NCBI GenBank assembly: GCA_036676455.1
Contig: JAKFCW010000104.1
Span: 1 to 25,010 of the forward strand
DNA: 25,010 nucleotides
Source of the DNA: UBA4093 sp036676455
Lineage (GTDB): Bacteria; Cyanobacteriota; Sericytochromatia; S15B-MN24; UBA4093
Direction: 5' to 3'
Both the position numbers and the translations under genes were made by a program. Below the pieces are notes generated by a model. The model was given only the letters and a program-made list of their open reading frames with translations. It had not been told where the DNA came from and searched no databases. Of the stretch, positions 14,145 through 21,707 are shown piece by piece; position 1 is the stretch's first letter; each line of letters starts with the position of its first letter.

Positions 14145-14182
14145 GAGGAACGGCTAGGAGATGCTCAGATCAGGAGGCCAGG

Positions 14183-14806
14183 ATGTCGTTTAACGGCTTT
14201 ACTTCCGCGGATTTCGCGGTCTTTTCGCTACCGGGATTCGAGGAGCGCATGGGAGCGCTCAAGCAAACCGTGCGCCCGAAGCTCGAGGAACTTGGGAGCT
14301 TGCTGGCGCCCCGGCTCAGCGAGGCCGTGGGTCAACCGATGTACGCGCACGTGGCGAAGCACGCGCGCCGCACCGTGAACCCGCCGAAGGACACCTGGGT
14401 GGCGTGGTCAGCGAACGCGCGCGGCTACAAGGCACACCCCCACTTCCAGGTGGGCCTCTGGGGCACGCATGTCTTCGCGCAGTTCGCCTTGATCTACGAG
14501 GCGCCGCAGAAGGCGCATTTCGCGCGTTTGCTGCGCAAGAACCTGAAGGCCCTGACCCTGCCTGCAGATTTCGTCTGGTCCGGGGATCATACCCAGCCTG
14601 CGGTTCAGCGGCATGGCGAGATGCGCCCCAAGGATTTCACGCTTTTCCTCGAGCGGCTGGAAACCGTGCAGAAGGCAGAGGCCCTTTGCGGCATCCATGT
14701 GCTGGCGGACGATCCTCTGCTCACAGACGGCGAAGGCCTGATCGCGCGCATCGAATCGACCTTCCAGGCGACCATGCCCCTGTATCGGATGGCGCAGGCG
14801 CTTTAG
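14183..14806 (+). CDS. DUF1054 (YktB-like) family protein
   Basis: 207 residues, cytoplasmic, no known function. FNGFTSADFAVF at the N-terminus, HVAKHARRTVNPPKDTWVAW (56-75) and HFQVGLWGTHVFAQFALIYE (88-107) match the Bacillus YktB/DUF1054 family as I recall it, over full length (family about 205 residues). AGGAGG sits 5 nt before ATG 14183. The family is chiefly known from Firmicutes, so its presence here may reflect transfer or wider spread. It is preceded by a promoter and a long repeat-containing leader. The stop at 14806 is only 4 bp from the convergent lipoprotein stop, with no hairpin between them. Confidence 0.88.
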   Translation: MSFNGFTSADFAVFSLPGFEERMGALKQTVRPKLEELGSLLAPRLSEAVGQPMYAHVAKHARRTVNPPKDTWVAWSANARGYKAHPHFQVGLWGTHVFAQFALIYEAPQKAHFARLLRKNLKALTLPADFVWSGDHTQPAVQRHGEMRPKDFTLFLERLETVQKAEALCGIHVLADDPLLTDGEGLIARIESTFQATMPLYRMAQAL

Positions 14807-14810
14807 CGAC

Positions 14811-15695
14811 CTAGTCGAGCTTTTCCACCTCGACGTCGTCGAAGTTCACCTCGTTGCCGATGGAGCGCAGGGCCATGTAGTGGGGCTTCGACGGATCGAG
14901 GTCGGGCACGGGCATGGTGGCTTCGATCTTGCCGTCGACCATGAGCACGAAGGTCTTGCTGGAGACGTCCACGATCCCGCCGACGCGCCGCACGTCACCT
15001 GGCTGGGTCGCCATCGAGCGGTTGAAGAGCCGCTTCCAGCCGCGGCCGTTCATGGGTTGCCCGCCGTCGCAGTACCAGACTTGCAGCTCGCGCGGCGTGT
15101 TGACGACCTCGAGGTAATGATCCACGTCCAGGTAGTAGGGCTGCACCCCCTGATCCCCGGTGGGGGGAAGGTTGTAGGGACTTTCGATCGGCTGCTGGGA
15201 GACCTCGAAGCGGTAGCGCATGGGCATCTGCCCGTTGGGGCCGAACTGCGTGCCGCGGTAACGGACGAAGGAGACCCAGGGCTCGGGGCGCTTCTCGGTC
15301 TGACGCAGGACCTTGCCTCGAATCGGCGACCGGTTGACGCTGGCCACCTCCCAGGTGCCGTCATACAGCCACGCAGGCGGCGTCTTGCCCTGCGCGAGCA
15401 TCTCGGCGCGCACGCCCACCCAGTCGGCTGGAAGCACGCCCACGGAGGCTTGCTCGAAGTCGAGCCTCAACATGCGTGCGGAGGGAGTCTGGGTGAGACG
15501 GGGCTCGGGAGACGCCTCGCTCTGGCGCTCGCCTCCGCCACCGCCTCCGGGGCTTCCCGGAGAAGCGACGCAAGCAACCAGCGAGCCGGTCGCCAAAGCG
15601 AGCCCGAAAACGGCTCGCACGAGGGTCTTGCCGAAAGCGTACCGCGGCTTGCCGGCCGATCCCGATCCGGCGTTTCCGGTTTCTCCGAGGCGCAT
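14811..15695 (-). CDS. Lipoprotein with probable concanavalin-like (LamG-type) beta-sandwich
   Basis: 294 residues. AAGGAGG lies 5 nt before ATG 15695. The signal has an unusually long N-terminal stretch (about 25 residues), then a hydrophobic core ending in LVAC (Cys42), a lipobox. A Gly/Ser/Pro-rich linker with a run of six Gly follows to about residue 72. The rest is beta-rich: LRLDFEQASVGVLPADW, VDHYLEVVNTPRELQVWY, VGGIVDVSSKTFVLMVDGKIEATMPVPD and a final NEVNFDDVEVEKLD. The ending NxVxFDDVxV is common in LamG/DUF1080-like carbohydrate-binding folds. No catalytic motif is seen; role probably surface binding. It is not clearly co-transcribed with the gene upstream, which ends in a terminator-like hairpin. 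Confidence 0.8.
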   Translation of the reverse strand: MRLGETGNAGSGSAGKPRYAFGKTLVRAVFGLALATGSLVACVASPGSPGGGGGGERQSEASPEPRLTQTPSARMLRLDFEQASVGVLPADWVGVRAEMLAQGKTPPAWLYDGTWEVASVNRSPIRGKVLRQTEKRPEPWVSFVRYRGTQFGPNGQMPMRYRFEVSQQPIESPYNLPPTGDQGVQPYYLDVDHYLEVVNTPRELQVWYCDGGQPMNGRGWKRLFNRSMATQPGDVRRVGGIVDVSSKTFVLMVDGKIEATMPVPDLDPSKPHYMALRSIGNEVNFDDVEVEKLD

Positions 15696-15792
15696 GCCGC
15701 CCTCCTTTACGAACGAAGACGCGCCTTCAGCCTAGCGTGAAGCGCGGCGCGTGACGCTTGCCGGAAAGCCCAGCGGGACTGGTGCGAAACGG

Positions 15793-15822
15793 CGAAGGGG
15801 AGGCCGTGCGGCCTCCCCTTCG
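15793..15822 (-). terminator. Terminator-like hairpin after the MscS-type gene
   Basis: 14-bp inverted repeat (15793-15806 with 15809-15822; in practice about 12 bp closing a GTGC loop), 13 bp past the stop at 15835. There is no strong T-run on the minus side (CCGTTTCG), so termination is likely but not certain. Confidence 0.65.
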
Positions 15823-15834
15823 GTGATTCGTTTG

Positions 15835-16761
15835 TTACACGGGAGGTTGTCCCGGCCGGTTGCGCGTCTCGTCGAGGGCGCTCTGCGGCTCGGCCTCCAT
15901 GCGGGCCATGGTCACCCGCTGCTTGGGGCTTCCCGTTCCGCCGACCGTGGCCAGGCGATCCAGGAACATGCGGTTGCGGACCAGCACCACGCCGGAGTCG
16001 GTGGCGAGCTGGGTCGAGAGCAGCCCGATCCGCTGGATGGTGCCCGTCAGGGTCCGTCCCTCGGTCGTCAGGCTGATGGAATCGCCGCGGTCCACGACGC
16101 GCCGCAGCTCGGTGGCGGCCAGCATGTCCGCGGCCTCTTGCCGCAGGCCCAGACCGAAGGCCAGGGCGGCGGCCAGGGCGACCGCGCCGATCACCGCGCT
16201 GAAGAGAATCTGCACCAGCTCGGGGGCGATGTTCAGCTGGGTCAGGGCGGCGAGGCCCGCGAAGATCACGATCGCCCAGTACGCCACCTGACCCAGCAAC
16301 TCCGAGGCCTCCAGCGGAGTGGTCTTGACCAGGTTGCCGATGAAGGACGCCAGAAGCGCGCCCAGCGTCACGATCAGCAAGGCGGCGATGACGTTGGGGA
16401 TGTAGGCGATGATGGCCATCAGGGCCGTCGTCACCTGGGGTAAGTTCAGGGCGTCCGCGGCCACCACCAGCGTCACCAGCACCACCAGCCACTTCACCAG
16501 CTGGGCCACCACGTTGCTCGCCTGCATCGAGAGGCCGGCCCGCGTGAGGACCTTGTCCACGCCCGCGCGGGCCATCCAGCGATCGAAGCGCAGGGCGTCC
16601 AGGCCCTTATCCACCAGGGCTGCTAGCAGGTTGGCGATCGCCCAGCCCACCAAGAGGACGATGATGGCGCCGATCAGGTTGGGCAGGAACCCCAGGATCC
16701 CGCTCAACGCGGCTCCGACGGCAGCCCAGAGCGCCGCTCCCCATCCAGTCACGGTTTCCAT
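15835..16761 (-). CDS. Small-conductance mechanosensitive-channel-like protein (conserved TM-helix repeat)
   Basis: 308 residues, integral membrane. Five predicted helices: about 26-50, 87-108, 115-145, 157-178 and 184-206. Two copies of the conserved TM-helix motif: FLPNLIGAIIVLLVGW (25-40) and YIPNVIAALLIVTLGA (120-135). The segment AFGLGLRQEAADMLAA (201-216) resembles the pore-exit region of MscS, followed by a short beta-domain ending near LVRNRMFLD. These features fit the MscS-related, CmpX-like branch that lacks a full MscS cytoplasmic cage. Start ATG 16761 is preceded by GGAGG; an open frame to 16839 lacks support. Likely role: osmotic or membrane-tension response, consistent with the YtxH and GlsB-type genes upstream on the same strand. 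Confidence 0.85.
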   Translation of the reverse strand: METVTGWGAALWAAVGAALSGILGFLPNLIGAIIVLLVGWAIANLLAALVDKGLDALRFDRWMARAGVDKVLTRAGLSMQASNVVAQLVKWLVVLVTLVVAADALNLPQVTTALMAIIAYIPNVIAALLIVTLGALLASFIGNLVKTTPLEASELLGQVAYWAIVIFAGLAALTQLNIAPELVQILFSAVIGAVALAAALAFGLGLRQEAADMLAATELRRVVDRGDSISLTTEGRTLTGTIQRIGLLSTQLATDSGVVLVRNRMFLDRLATVGGTGSPKQRVTMARMEAEPQSALDETRNRPGQPPV

Positions 16762-16860
16762 TGGCCCTCCTCTCCGGGGACGCGCTTCGCCCCCGACCTC
16801 GGCCCGGCTCGGCGCCCCGCGCGCCCGAGTCAGCGACATCCCGGCATCCTCGCGCGGACG

Positions 16861-17214
16861 CTAGATCCCCTCCGGCCCGCGATCCATGGTCGCGTCCAGG
16901 CGAGACTGCGTCTCGTCGACCCGCCGCTGCGCCCGCTCGGCCGCCTCGTCCACGGCCTGACGGCCGCGCTGCATCACCTCGGGGACCTGCTGCTGCGTGC
17001 GATCCATCAGGTCCTGGGCGCGCTCCTGCGTGGAGCGAATCAGCTCGGTGGCCCGCATGCGCCCTTCCACCAGGCGGCCCCGGGCATCGGTGCGCAGCGT
17101 GTCCGCCTGATCGCGCAGGCGGCGGCGCGTCTCGGGTCCCGAGCGCGGAGCCAGCAGCATGGCGGCTCCCGCCCCGATCAACACCCCCAGCAGGGTCGCA
17201 CCAAAGCGGTTCAT
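16861..17214 (-). CDS. YtxH-like membrane-associated coiled-coil protein
   Basis: 117 residues: one N-terminal transmembrane segment (about 5-22, GATLLGVLIGAGAAMLLAP) followed at once by RSGPETRRRLRDQA, the hallmark of YtxH-domain proteins, then a long Arg/Gln/Glu-rich amphipathic helix to the end. AAGGAGGT precedes ATG 17214. YtxH proteins are linked with general stress in Firmicutes; biochemical role unknown. It lies 33 bp after the GlsB/YeaQ-type gene and 100 bp before the MscS-like gene, so the three may form one transcript. Confidence 0.85.
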   Translation of the reverse strand: MNRFGATLLGVLIGAGAAMLLAPRSGPETRRRLRDQADTLRTDARGRLVEGRMRATELIRSTQERAQDLMDRTQQQVPEVMQRGRQAVDEAAERAQRRVDETQSRLDATMDRGPEGI

Positions 17215-17247
17215 CCCGACCTCCTTTCAGCGCGAGAGTGCGCCCGC

Positions 17248-17517
17248 TCAGTACCCGCGCGAACGCTGGCCCGAGATCAGGCTGAAGAGCCAGACCACGA
17301 TCGCCGCGCCGATGATCGACGGAATGATCGCCAGCCCGCCGATCGCCGGTCCGCTCGGCACGTTCAGCAACCCGAAGAGGTAGCCGCCCAGCGCCGAGCC
17401 CACCAGGCCCGCGATGATCGCTCCGACCCAGCCGCCCGGCAACGAACCCGGAGCCAGGGCATCGCCGATGAAACCCACGATCGCCGCCACCAAGAGCATC
17501 ACGAGAAACCCTAACAC
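17248..17517 (-). CDS. GlsB/YeaQ/YmgE (transglycosylase-associated) membrane protein
   Basis: 89 residues, three hydrophobic helices. GFIGDALAPGSLPGGWVGAI (16-35) and the Gly-rich AGLVGSALGGYLFGLL are the family signature; IPSIIGAAIVVWLFSLI closes it. Start at GTG 17517, with AGGAGG 7 nt upstream; the open frame continues to 18033 but has no ribosome site and overlaps the GT4 gene antisense. Family members are small stress-induced inner-membrane proteins of unknown biochemistry. Probably first gene of the block with YtxH and MscS-like proteins. Confidence 0.88.
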   Translation of the reverse strand: MLGFLVMLLVAAIVGFIGDALAPGSLPGGWVGAIIAGLVGSALGGYLFGLLNVPSGPAIGGLAIIPSIIGAAIVVWLFSLISGQRSRGY

Positions 17518-17644
17518 GTGCTCACCTCCTCGCATGTCCAGCCTGCGCCGCCTCCTTGGCCCGCCCCTGCCGCGCCGTCCACGGCCGGCCGGTGCGAGCC
17601 AGGTGAGCTGCCGGGCGCTCCGCCCCAGGCTCGAGTCGTCACGA

Positions 17645-17673
17645 AACGTAACACAAGCCTTGCGGGCCTGCAA
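17645..17673 (-). promoter_or_regulatory. Predicted promoter of the GlsB-YtxH block
   Basis: Minus strand: TTGCAG (17673-17668), 17-bp spacer, TACGTT (17650-17645), giving a leader of about 120 nt before GTG 17517. It starts just after the GT4 stop codon (17676). Moderate match; no other candidate is seen in 17518-17675. Confidence 0.45.
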
Positions 17674-17675
17674 CG

Positions 17676-18749
17676 CTACGCTTGAGGGGCTCGACCCCGG
17701 CCCCGCGAGGCCGGGCGGGGGCCTCGCCCCAGCAGGCGCTCGTAAAGGGCGAGGTAGCCCGCGACCATGGCCGCGGTCCCGAAGCGCTCCTCCACCCGGC
17801 GGCGGCAGGCCGCCGGATCGATCGTCGCGGCCGCGCGCACGCCCTCCAGCAGCCCCTCGAAGTCGTCGGCAATCCAGCCCGTCTCGCCGTGGCTGACCAC
17901 CTCGGGGACCGAGCCCCAGCGGGTGGCCACCACCGGGGTGCCGCAGGCCATGGCCTCGATCATCACCAGACCGAAGGGCTCGGGCCACTGGATCGGGAAC
18001 AAGAGGCAGCGCGCGCCGGCGATCAGGTCCCACTTCCGGCGGCCCGTGACCTCGCCGACGTAGCGGATCGCCTGAGCGTCGACATGGGGCATGACCTCTT
18101 TCTGGACGTACTGCGCGTCCACGGGGTCGATCTTACCGGCCAAAACGAGCGGGATCCCCAGGGTCCGGGCGACGGCGATCGCCGTGTGGGTGCCCTTCTC
18201 GGCGCAGAGGCGCCCCAGGAAGAGCAGGTAATTCTCCTTGCACGCGCGAAACACCGGCGCGTTCAGGTCCATCCCGTTGTAGACCACCCCCAGGAAGTCC
18301 AGCTCGGGGCAACGCCTGGCATGGGCCTGGGAGATGGCCACGTAGGCATGCTCGGGGTGCGCGAGGTAGACCGCCCGGCGCGCGGGGCTGAAGTCGTTGT
18401 GGACGGTCGTCAGGACGGGAGTGGAAACCGTAGGCGCCAGGATGACGCCCTCGGTCTTGGTGTGGTCGTGGATCAGGTCGAAGCTTCCGGCCTGGGCGAA
18501 GGCCCAGGCGGCATGGGCGCGCTCGAAGGGGAGCGTGGTGGCCTGGGTGGCGAAGCCCATGGGGGTGAGGGCGCGCGGCAGCAGCGCGCGCAACTCAGCC
18601 CGGGTCCGGGAGTCGCCGGTGGCGAAGAGGGTGACCGCGTGGCCGGCGGCCACGAGGCCCTCGGCCAGCTGGTGGACCACGAGTTCGGTGCCGCCGTAGC
18701 CTATCGGCGGCACCGGCAGGGAGACCGGGGCCAGGATCGCAATTTTCAC
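17676..18749 (-). CDS. Family 4 glycosyltransferase
   Basis: 357 residues, cytoplasmic GT-B fold. LAPVSLPVPPIGYGGTELVVHQLAEGL (6-32) is the acceptor-domain glycine loop of GT4; LFLGRLCAEKGTHTAI begins the nucleotide-sugar domain; EPFGLVMIEAMACGTPVVA holds the EX7E retaining-transferase motif. No membrane segment. Start at GTG 18749, with GAGAGGA 7 nt upstream. It diverges from the GT20 gene and may share its control region. Donor and acceptor cannot be read off; sucrose/trehalose-related, lipid-sugar or polysaccharide roles are all possible. The C-terminus is Arg/Gly-rich (RGPRPASRGRGRAPQA). Confidence 0.9.
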   Translation of the reverse strand: MKIAILAPVSLPVPPIGYGGTELVVHQLAEGLVAAGHAVTLFATGDSRTRAELRALLPRALTPMGFATQATTLPFERAHAAWAFAQAGSFDLIHDHTKTEGVILAPTVSTPVLTTVHNDFSPARRAVYLAHPEHAYVAISQAHARRCPELDFLGVVYNGMDLNAPVFRACKENYLLFLGRLCAEKGTHTAIAVARTLGIPLVLAGKIDPVDAQYVQKEVMPHVDAQAIRYVGEVTGRRKWDLIAGARCLLFPIQWPEPFGLVMIEAMACGTPVVATRWGSVPEVVSHGETGWIADDFEGLLEGVRAAATIDPAACRRRVEERFGTAAMVAGYLALYERLLGRGPRPASRGRGRAPQA

Positions 18750-18866
18750 GCCGCTGTCCTCTCACGTACCTGCGGGGCCGAGCCCCCCGTCCCTCCCGGC
18801 TGGCAAGGGCCGGCGACGGGTCTACCGTACGCGCCGCGTGACGAATTGTAAAGTGACCAAAGACTC

Positions 18867-18887
18867 GTCACAAGCAGCAGTTGTGAC
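18867..18887. promoter_or_regulatory. Perfect inverted repeat (operator candidate) over the otsA -35 box
   Basis: GTCACAA (18867-18873), 7-nt spacer, TTGTGAC (18881-18887). The right half contains the -35 hexamer of the GT20 promoter. Further GTGAC boxes sit at 18838 and 18852. The geometry suits a dimeric regulator bound between the divergent GT4 and GT20 genes; binding over -35 would normally repress. Confidence 0.6.
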
Positions 18888-18909
18888 CCCCCAGGGGCTA
18901 TGCTATGGT
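18881..18909 (+). promoter_or_regulatory. Predicted sigma70 promoter of the GT20 gene
   Basis: TTGTGA (18881-18886), 17-bp spacer, TATGGT (18904-18909). The leader is about 100 nt, GC-rich and partly self-complementary (GGCGCC blocks near 18945 and 18980), ending in GGGAGG before TTG 19015. Confidence 0.6.
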
Positions 18910-19014
18910 TGGCCACGCCTTACCTTAACATTACTTCACGCTTCGAGGCGCCCCCGGCAGTGCCGCGGCTCAAGGCAGCCCCGGCGCCACGGGGGCCACG
19001 GAAGGGAGGCGGGT

Positions 19015-20598
19015 TTGAGATCAAACGCTCAGGGATGGGGTTCAGACGATTACCGAGACGCCATCCAGGGACTCTGCCAGGCTGGCTTGGCCGACGTCAA
19101 CTTGATCCTGGCGTCGAACCGCGGTCCGGTCGAGTTCCGCCGGGACGCGGGCGGGGGCTTGCGGACCCAGCGGGGTCAGGGGGGGCTGGTCACGGCGCTG
19201 AGCTCGATGGTCGAGTGCCTGGACACCACGTGGGTGGCGGCTCCCTTCACCGAGGTCGACGCGGCGATCGGGGTCTCGGAGATGCCCATGGGCGATCGCC
19301 TCCTGTCGCTGGCGTTCGTGGAGGTGGATCCGCAGGACTACCATCGCTACTACAACGAGGTCTCCAACTCGCTGCTGTGGTTCCTGCAGCACGGCATCAC
19401 GCACGCTCCCGAGCATCCCGAGTTCGACGGGGACGCCTGGCGCTCGTGGGAGGCGTACCGGAAGGTCAACCGCCTCTTCGCGGAGGCGATCGCCCAGCAG
19501 GCTCGCGCGTCACGCAAGCGGCCGGTGGTGATGATCCATGATTACCACCTCTACCTGGTGCCGCTTTACCTGCGCGAGCTGCTGCCCGAGGCCCTGATCC
19601 AGCACTTCACGCATATCTGCTGGCCGGGCCCGGATCTCTGGTGGCAGGTGCCCACGGCCATGCGCCGCGAGATCATGGAGAGCCTGGCGGCGTGCGACGT
19701 CGTGGGCTTCCACACGCCGCGCTACGTGCGCAACTTCCTGCACACGATCGAGACGGTGCTCGACGTCCCGGTCGATCTTTCGGCCGGGGTGATCGAGATG
19801 CCCGCGCGGCGGGTCCGGGTGCGGGACTACCCCATCTCCATCGATCCCGACGGCATCCAGCGCTTCGCGGAATCCCCCGCCGTGCGCGCCGTCGAGTCCG
19901 AGCTGGATCTGGGGCAGTCCGGCCTCAACATCGTGCAGGTGGCCCGCACGGATCCGAGCAAGAATCTGCTCCGCAGCCTGAAGGCCATGGATCTCTTCCT
20001 GCAGCAGCATCCGCGCTACCGCGGCCAGGTGCGCTTCTGGGGGATCCTGCCGGCGTCGCGGCAAGGCTCCGAGCATTACCGCAGCTACCTGGACCGCCTC
20101 TGGGAAGGCGTGCAGGCCGTGAACCGCAAGCATGCGCGCGCGGGCTGGGAGCCGGTGACGGTCTTCCTCGAGAACTCCTACCCGCGCGCCATCGCGGTCA
20201 TGAAGCACTACGACCTGCTGCTGGTGAACTCGCTGGCCGACGGCATGAACCTGGTCGCCAAGGAAGGCCCCATGGTCAACGGCCGAGACGGCGTGCTCTT
20301 GCTGAGCGAGACCATCGGGGCGGCCGAGGAATTGAAGGAAGGGGCGATCGCCATCAACCCGTACGACCTGGTAGGCATGGCCTCGGCCTTTGAGCGCGGC
20401 CTGACCATGGCGCGCTCGGAGCGCCGGCGCAAGCTCGCCATCCTGCGCGAGCGGATCCAGGCCAATCCGATCCACCGCTGGGTCTACGACCAGCTGCTGG
20501 ACCTCTCGATCCTGCTCAAGCCGCGGCTGCGGGTCTCGCCGTTCTATCCGCCGTCGAGCATCCACCCGACGGATCCCGACGTCATGACGAGGGGGTAA
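19015..20598 (+). CDS. otsA: GT20 family enzyme, trehalose-6-phosphate synthase type
   Basis: 527 residues. Transfers glucose from a nucleotide sugar to glucose 6-phosphate to form trehalose 6-phosphate, an osmoprotectant precursor. Motifs: ASNRGPVEF near 39, VMIHDYHLYLVPLYLRE, DVVGFHTPRYVRNFL, VARTDPSKNLLRS (Arg and Lys of the donor-phosphate site), SLADGMNLVAKEGPMVN and LLLSETIGAAEEL. The usual HIPFP segment reads HICWPGP and DRLDYIKG reads ARTDPSKN, so this belongs to a divergent GT20 branch; glucosylglycerol-phosphate synthase or another GT20 product is possible. Start TTG 19015 has GGGAGG 5 nt upstream; the frame is open to 18838 but that part is unlike protein. No HAD phosphatase (otsB) adjoins; a phosphatase-like gene follows after 1 nt. 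Confidence 0.88.
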   Translation: MRSNAQGWGSDDYRDAIQGLCQAGLADVNLILASNRGPVEFRRDAGGGLRTQRGQGGLVTALSSMVECLDTTWVAAPFTEVDAAIGVSEMPMGDRLLSLAFVEVDPQDYHRYYNEVSNSLLWFLQHGITHAPEHPEFDGDAWRSWEAYRKVNRLFAEAIAQQARASRKRPVVMIHDYHLYLVPLYLRELLPEALIQHFTHICWPGPDLWWQVPTAMRREIMESLAACDVVGFHTPRYVRNFLHTIETVLDVPVDLSAGVIEMPARRVRVRDYPISIDPDGIQRFAESPAVRAVESELDLGQSGLNIVQVARTDPSKNLLRSLKAMDLFLQQHPRYRGQVRFWGILPASRQGSEHYRSYLDRLWEGVQAVNRKHARAGWEPVTVFLENSYPRAIAVMKHYDLLLVNSLADGMNLVAKEGPMVNGRDGVLLLSETIGAAEELKEGAIAINPYDLVGMASAFERGLTMARSERRRKLAILRERIQANPIHRWVYDQLLDLSILLKPRLRVSPFYPPSSIHPTDPDVMTRG

Positions 20599-20599
20599 G

Positions 20600-21424
20600 A
20601 TGACGCATCCCGATCGCGAAGGCATCGCCCGCCGCCTGCTCGAACTGGGCCTGGCCGGCGAGACTCCCAACACACCGGCTTCCAACCTGCGCGCCATCCG
20701 GCAGATGCGCGACGGCAACGTCTTCTACACCTTCGGCATCGAGGCCGTCCGCCAGGCCATGGCCCGCGGCCTCCTCTCCGAGGCAGCCGTCATCGACCTG
20801 ATGGCACGCCATTGCGGGCAGGCAAACGGCCAGGACTTCCTGGCGAGCAACGGCCGCATCGCCGTGGAGGCCGCCATGGCGGGCCTGGAGCGCGGGGCGC
20901 AGCTGATCCGGAGGGTGATCCAGGCCCGGGGTACGGTGGCATTCGGTACGGGCCACCCCGGCTCGCTGCTCAACGCTTACAACCGGCTGGCGGACGCGCT
21001 CGAGCGGCGCGGCTGCAGAATCGCCCGGACGGCGCCGGGTGCCACGGTCGGCGTGGACTGGGTCCTGGACTTCGTCGGGCGCGTGGCGGTCACCAGTGAC
21101 ACCTGCGGCGTCCTGCACGGCCACTCGACCCGGCCCATGGAGCAGTTCCTCGCCGCCTACGGCGATCCGATCGACCTGGTCATCGGCGATCATGGCCACG
21201 CCGGCGCCGCCCTCAACGCCGGGATCGCCACCGTCGCCCTCATGGACACCAACGATCCCGCCCTCGCCATCGCCGCCCACCTCGCGATCGAGGACCTGGT
21301 GGTGATCCCCCTCTACGACAACCGCCCCAACGCCGTGAGCGAGGAACTCGCGGATCTCTGGCTCTCCCTGATCGATCGGCCCTTGGCCGAGACGCCCCTC
21401 CGGCCCGTGACGCTCGACGCATGA
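20600..21424 (+). CDS. Conserved protein, non-HAD phosphatase-like (uncertain function)
   Basis: 274 residues, cytoplasmic, starting 1 nt after the GT20 stop, with GAGGGGG just upstream, so co-expressed with it. Conserved-looking segments: AFGTGHPGSLLNAYNRLADAL, SDTCGVLHGHSTRPME, VIGDHGHAGAALNAGI, LMDTNDPAL and VIPLYDNRPN. I recall actinobacterial proteins annotated simply as phosphatase with the same TGHP, HSHS, DHG-AGAA and D-NDPA blocks, but cannot verify this. There is no HAD motif (DxDxT/V), so it is not classical OtsB. Given the overlap with otsA, a trehalose-6-phosphate phosphatase role is an attractive inference, not shown. The His/Asp-rich motifs suggest a metal site. Confidence 0.75.
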   Translation: MTHPDREGIARRLLELGLAGETPNTPASNLRAIRQMRDGNVFYTFGIEAVRQAMARGLLSEAAVIDLMARHCGQANGQDFLASNGRIAVEAAMAGLERGAQLIRRVIQARGTVAFGTGHPGSLLNAYNRLADALERRGCRIARTAPGATVGVDWVLDFVGRVAVTSDTCGVLHGHSTRPMEQFLAAYGDPIDLVIGDHGHAGAALNAGIATVALMDTNDPALAIAAHLAIEDLVVIPLYDNRPNAVSEELADLWLSLIDRPLAETPLRPVTLDA

Positions 21425-21447
21425 GCCGCGCGGCTTCACGGCGCGCC

Positions 21448-21476
21448 TTGCCGAAGGCGGGAACGGACGGTATGAT
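21448..21476 (+). promoter_or_regulatory. Predicted promoter of the 45-aa membrane protein gene
   Basis: TTGCCG (21448-21453), 17-bp spacer, TATGAT (21471-21476), 46 nt before ATG 21523. It begins 24 bp after the upstream stop, which argues for independent expression. Confidence 0.6.
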
Positions 21477-21522
21477 GACGGGCGTTCCCCTCGCGCCTGC
21501 CGCACCTTGCTCAGGAGGCCCC

Positions 21523-21660
21523 ATGACGGTATCCAACACTCCCAGCGACTACGAGAAGGCCCGCGACGATCGGACGATCACCCGGACCATCTGGACGGCA
21601 ACCCTGGCCAGCGTCGCGTTCGCGGCCGCCGTGGGCTACGTCTTCACGCTGGTCGACTGA
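21523..21660 (+). CDS. 45-aa single-pass membrane protein, hypothetical
   Basis: Charged N-terminal half (SDYEKARDDRTITR) and one transmembrane segment (about 24-43, WTATLASVAFAAAVGYVFTL). AGGAGG lies 4 nt before ATG 21523 and a good promoter lies upstream, which together make this a credible gene despite its size. I do not recognise a family. Confidence 0.7.
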   Translation: MTVSNTPSDYEKARDDRTITRTIWTATLASVAFAAAVGYVFTLVD

Positions 21661-21668
21661 TTTTCGGA

Positions 21669-21696
21669 TTGACAACCGAGCTTAAACAGCTACGAT
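21669..21696 (+). promoter_or_regulatory. Promoter of tRNA-Val
   Basis: Consensus TTGACA (21669-21674), 16-bp spacer, TACGAT (21691-21696), 11 bp before the mature tRNA 5' end. Confidence 0.75.
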
Positions 21697-21707
21697 AAGG
21701 CATATTG

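Noticed and set aside
17682..18851. 389-codon plus-strand frame antisense to the GT4 gene
   Set aside because: The GT4 gene on the minus strand has all family motifs; the antisense frame has none.
18838..19014. 59-residue N-terminal extension of the GT20 protein
   Set aside because: It runs through the promoter and operator and is unlike protein; TTG 19015 follows a good ribosome site.
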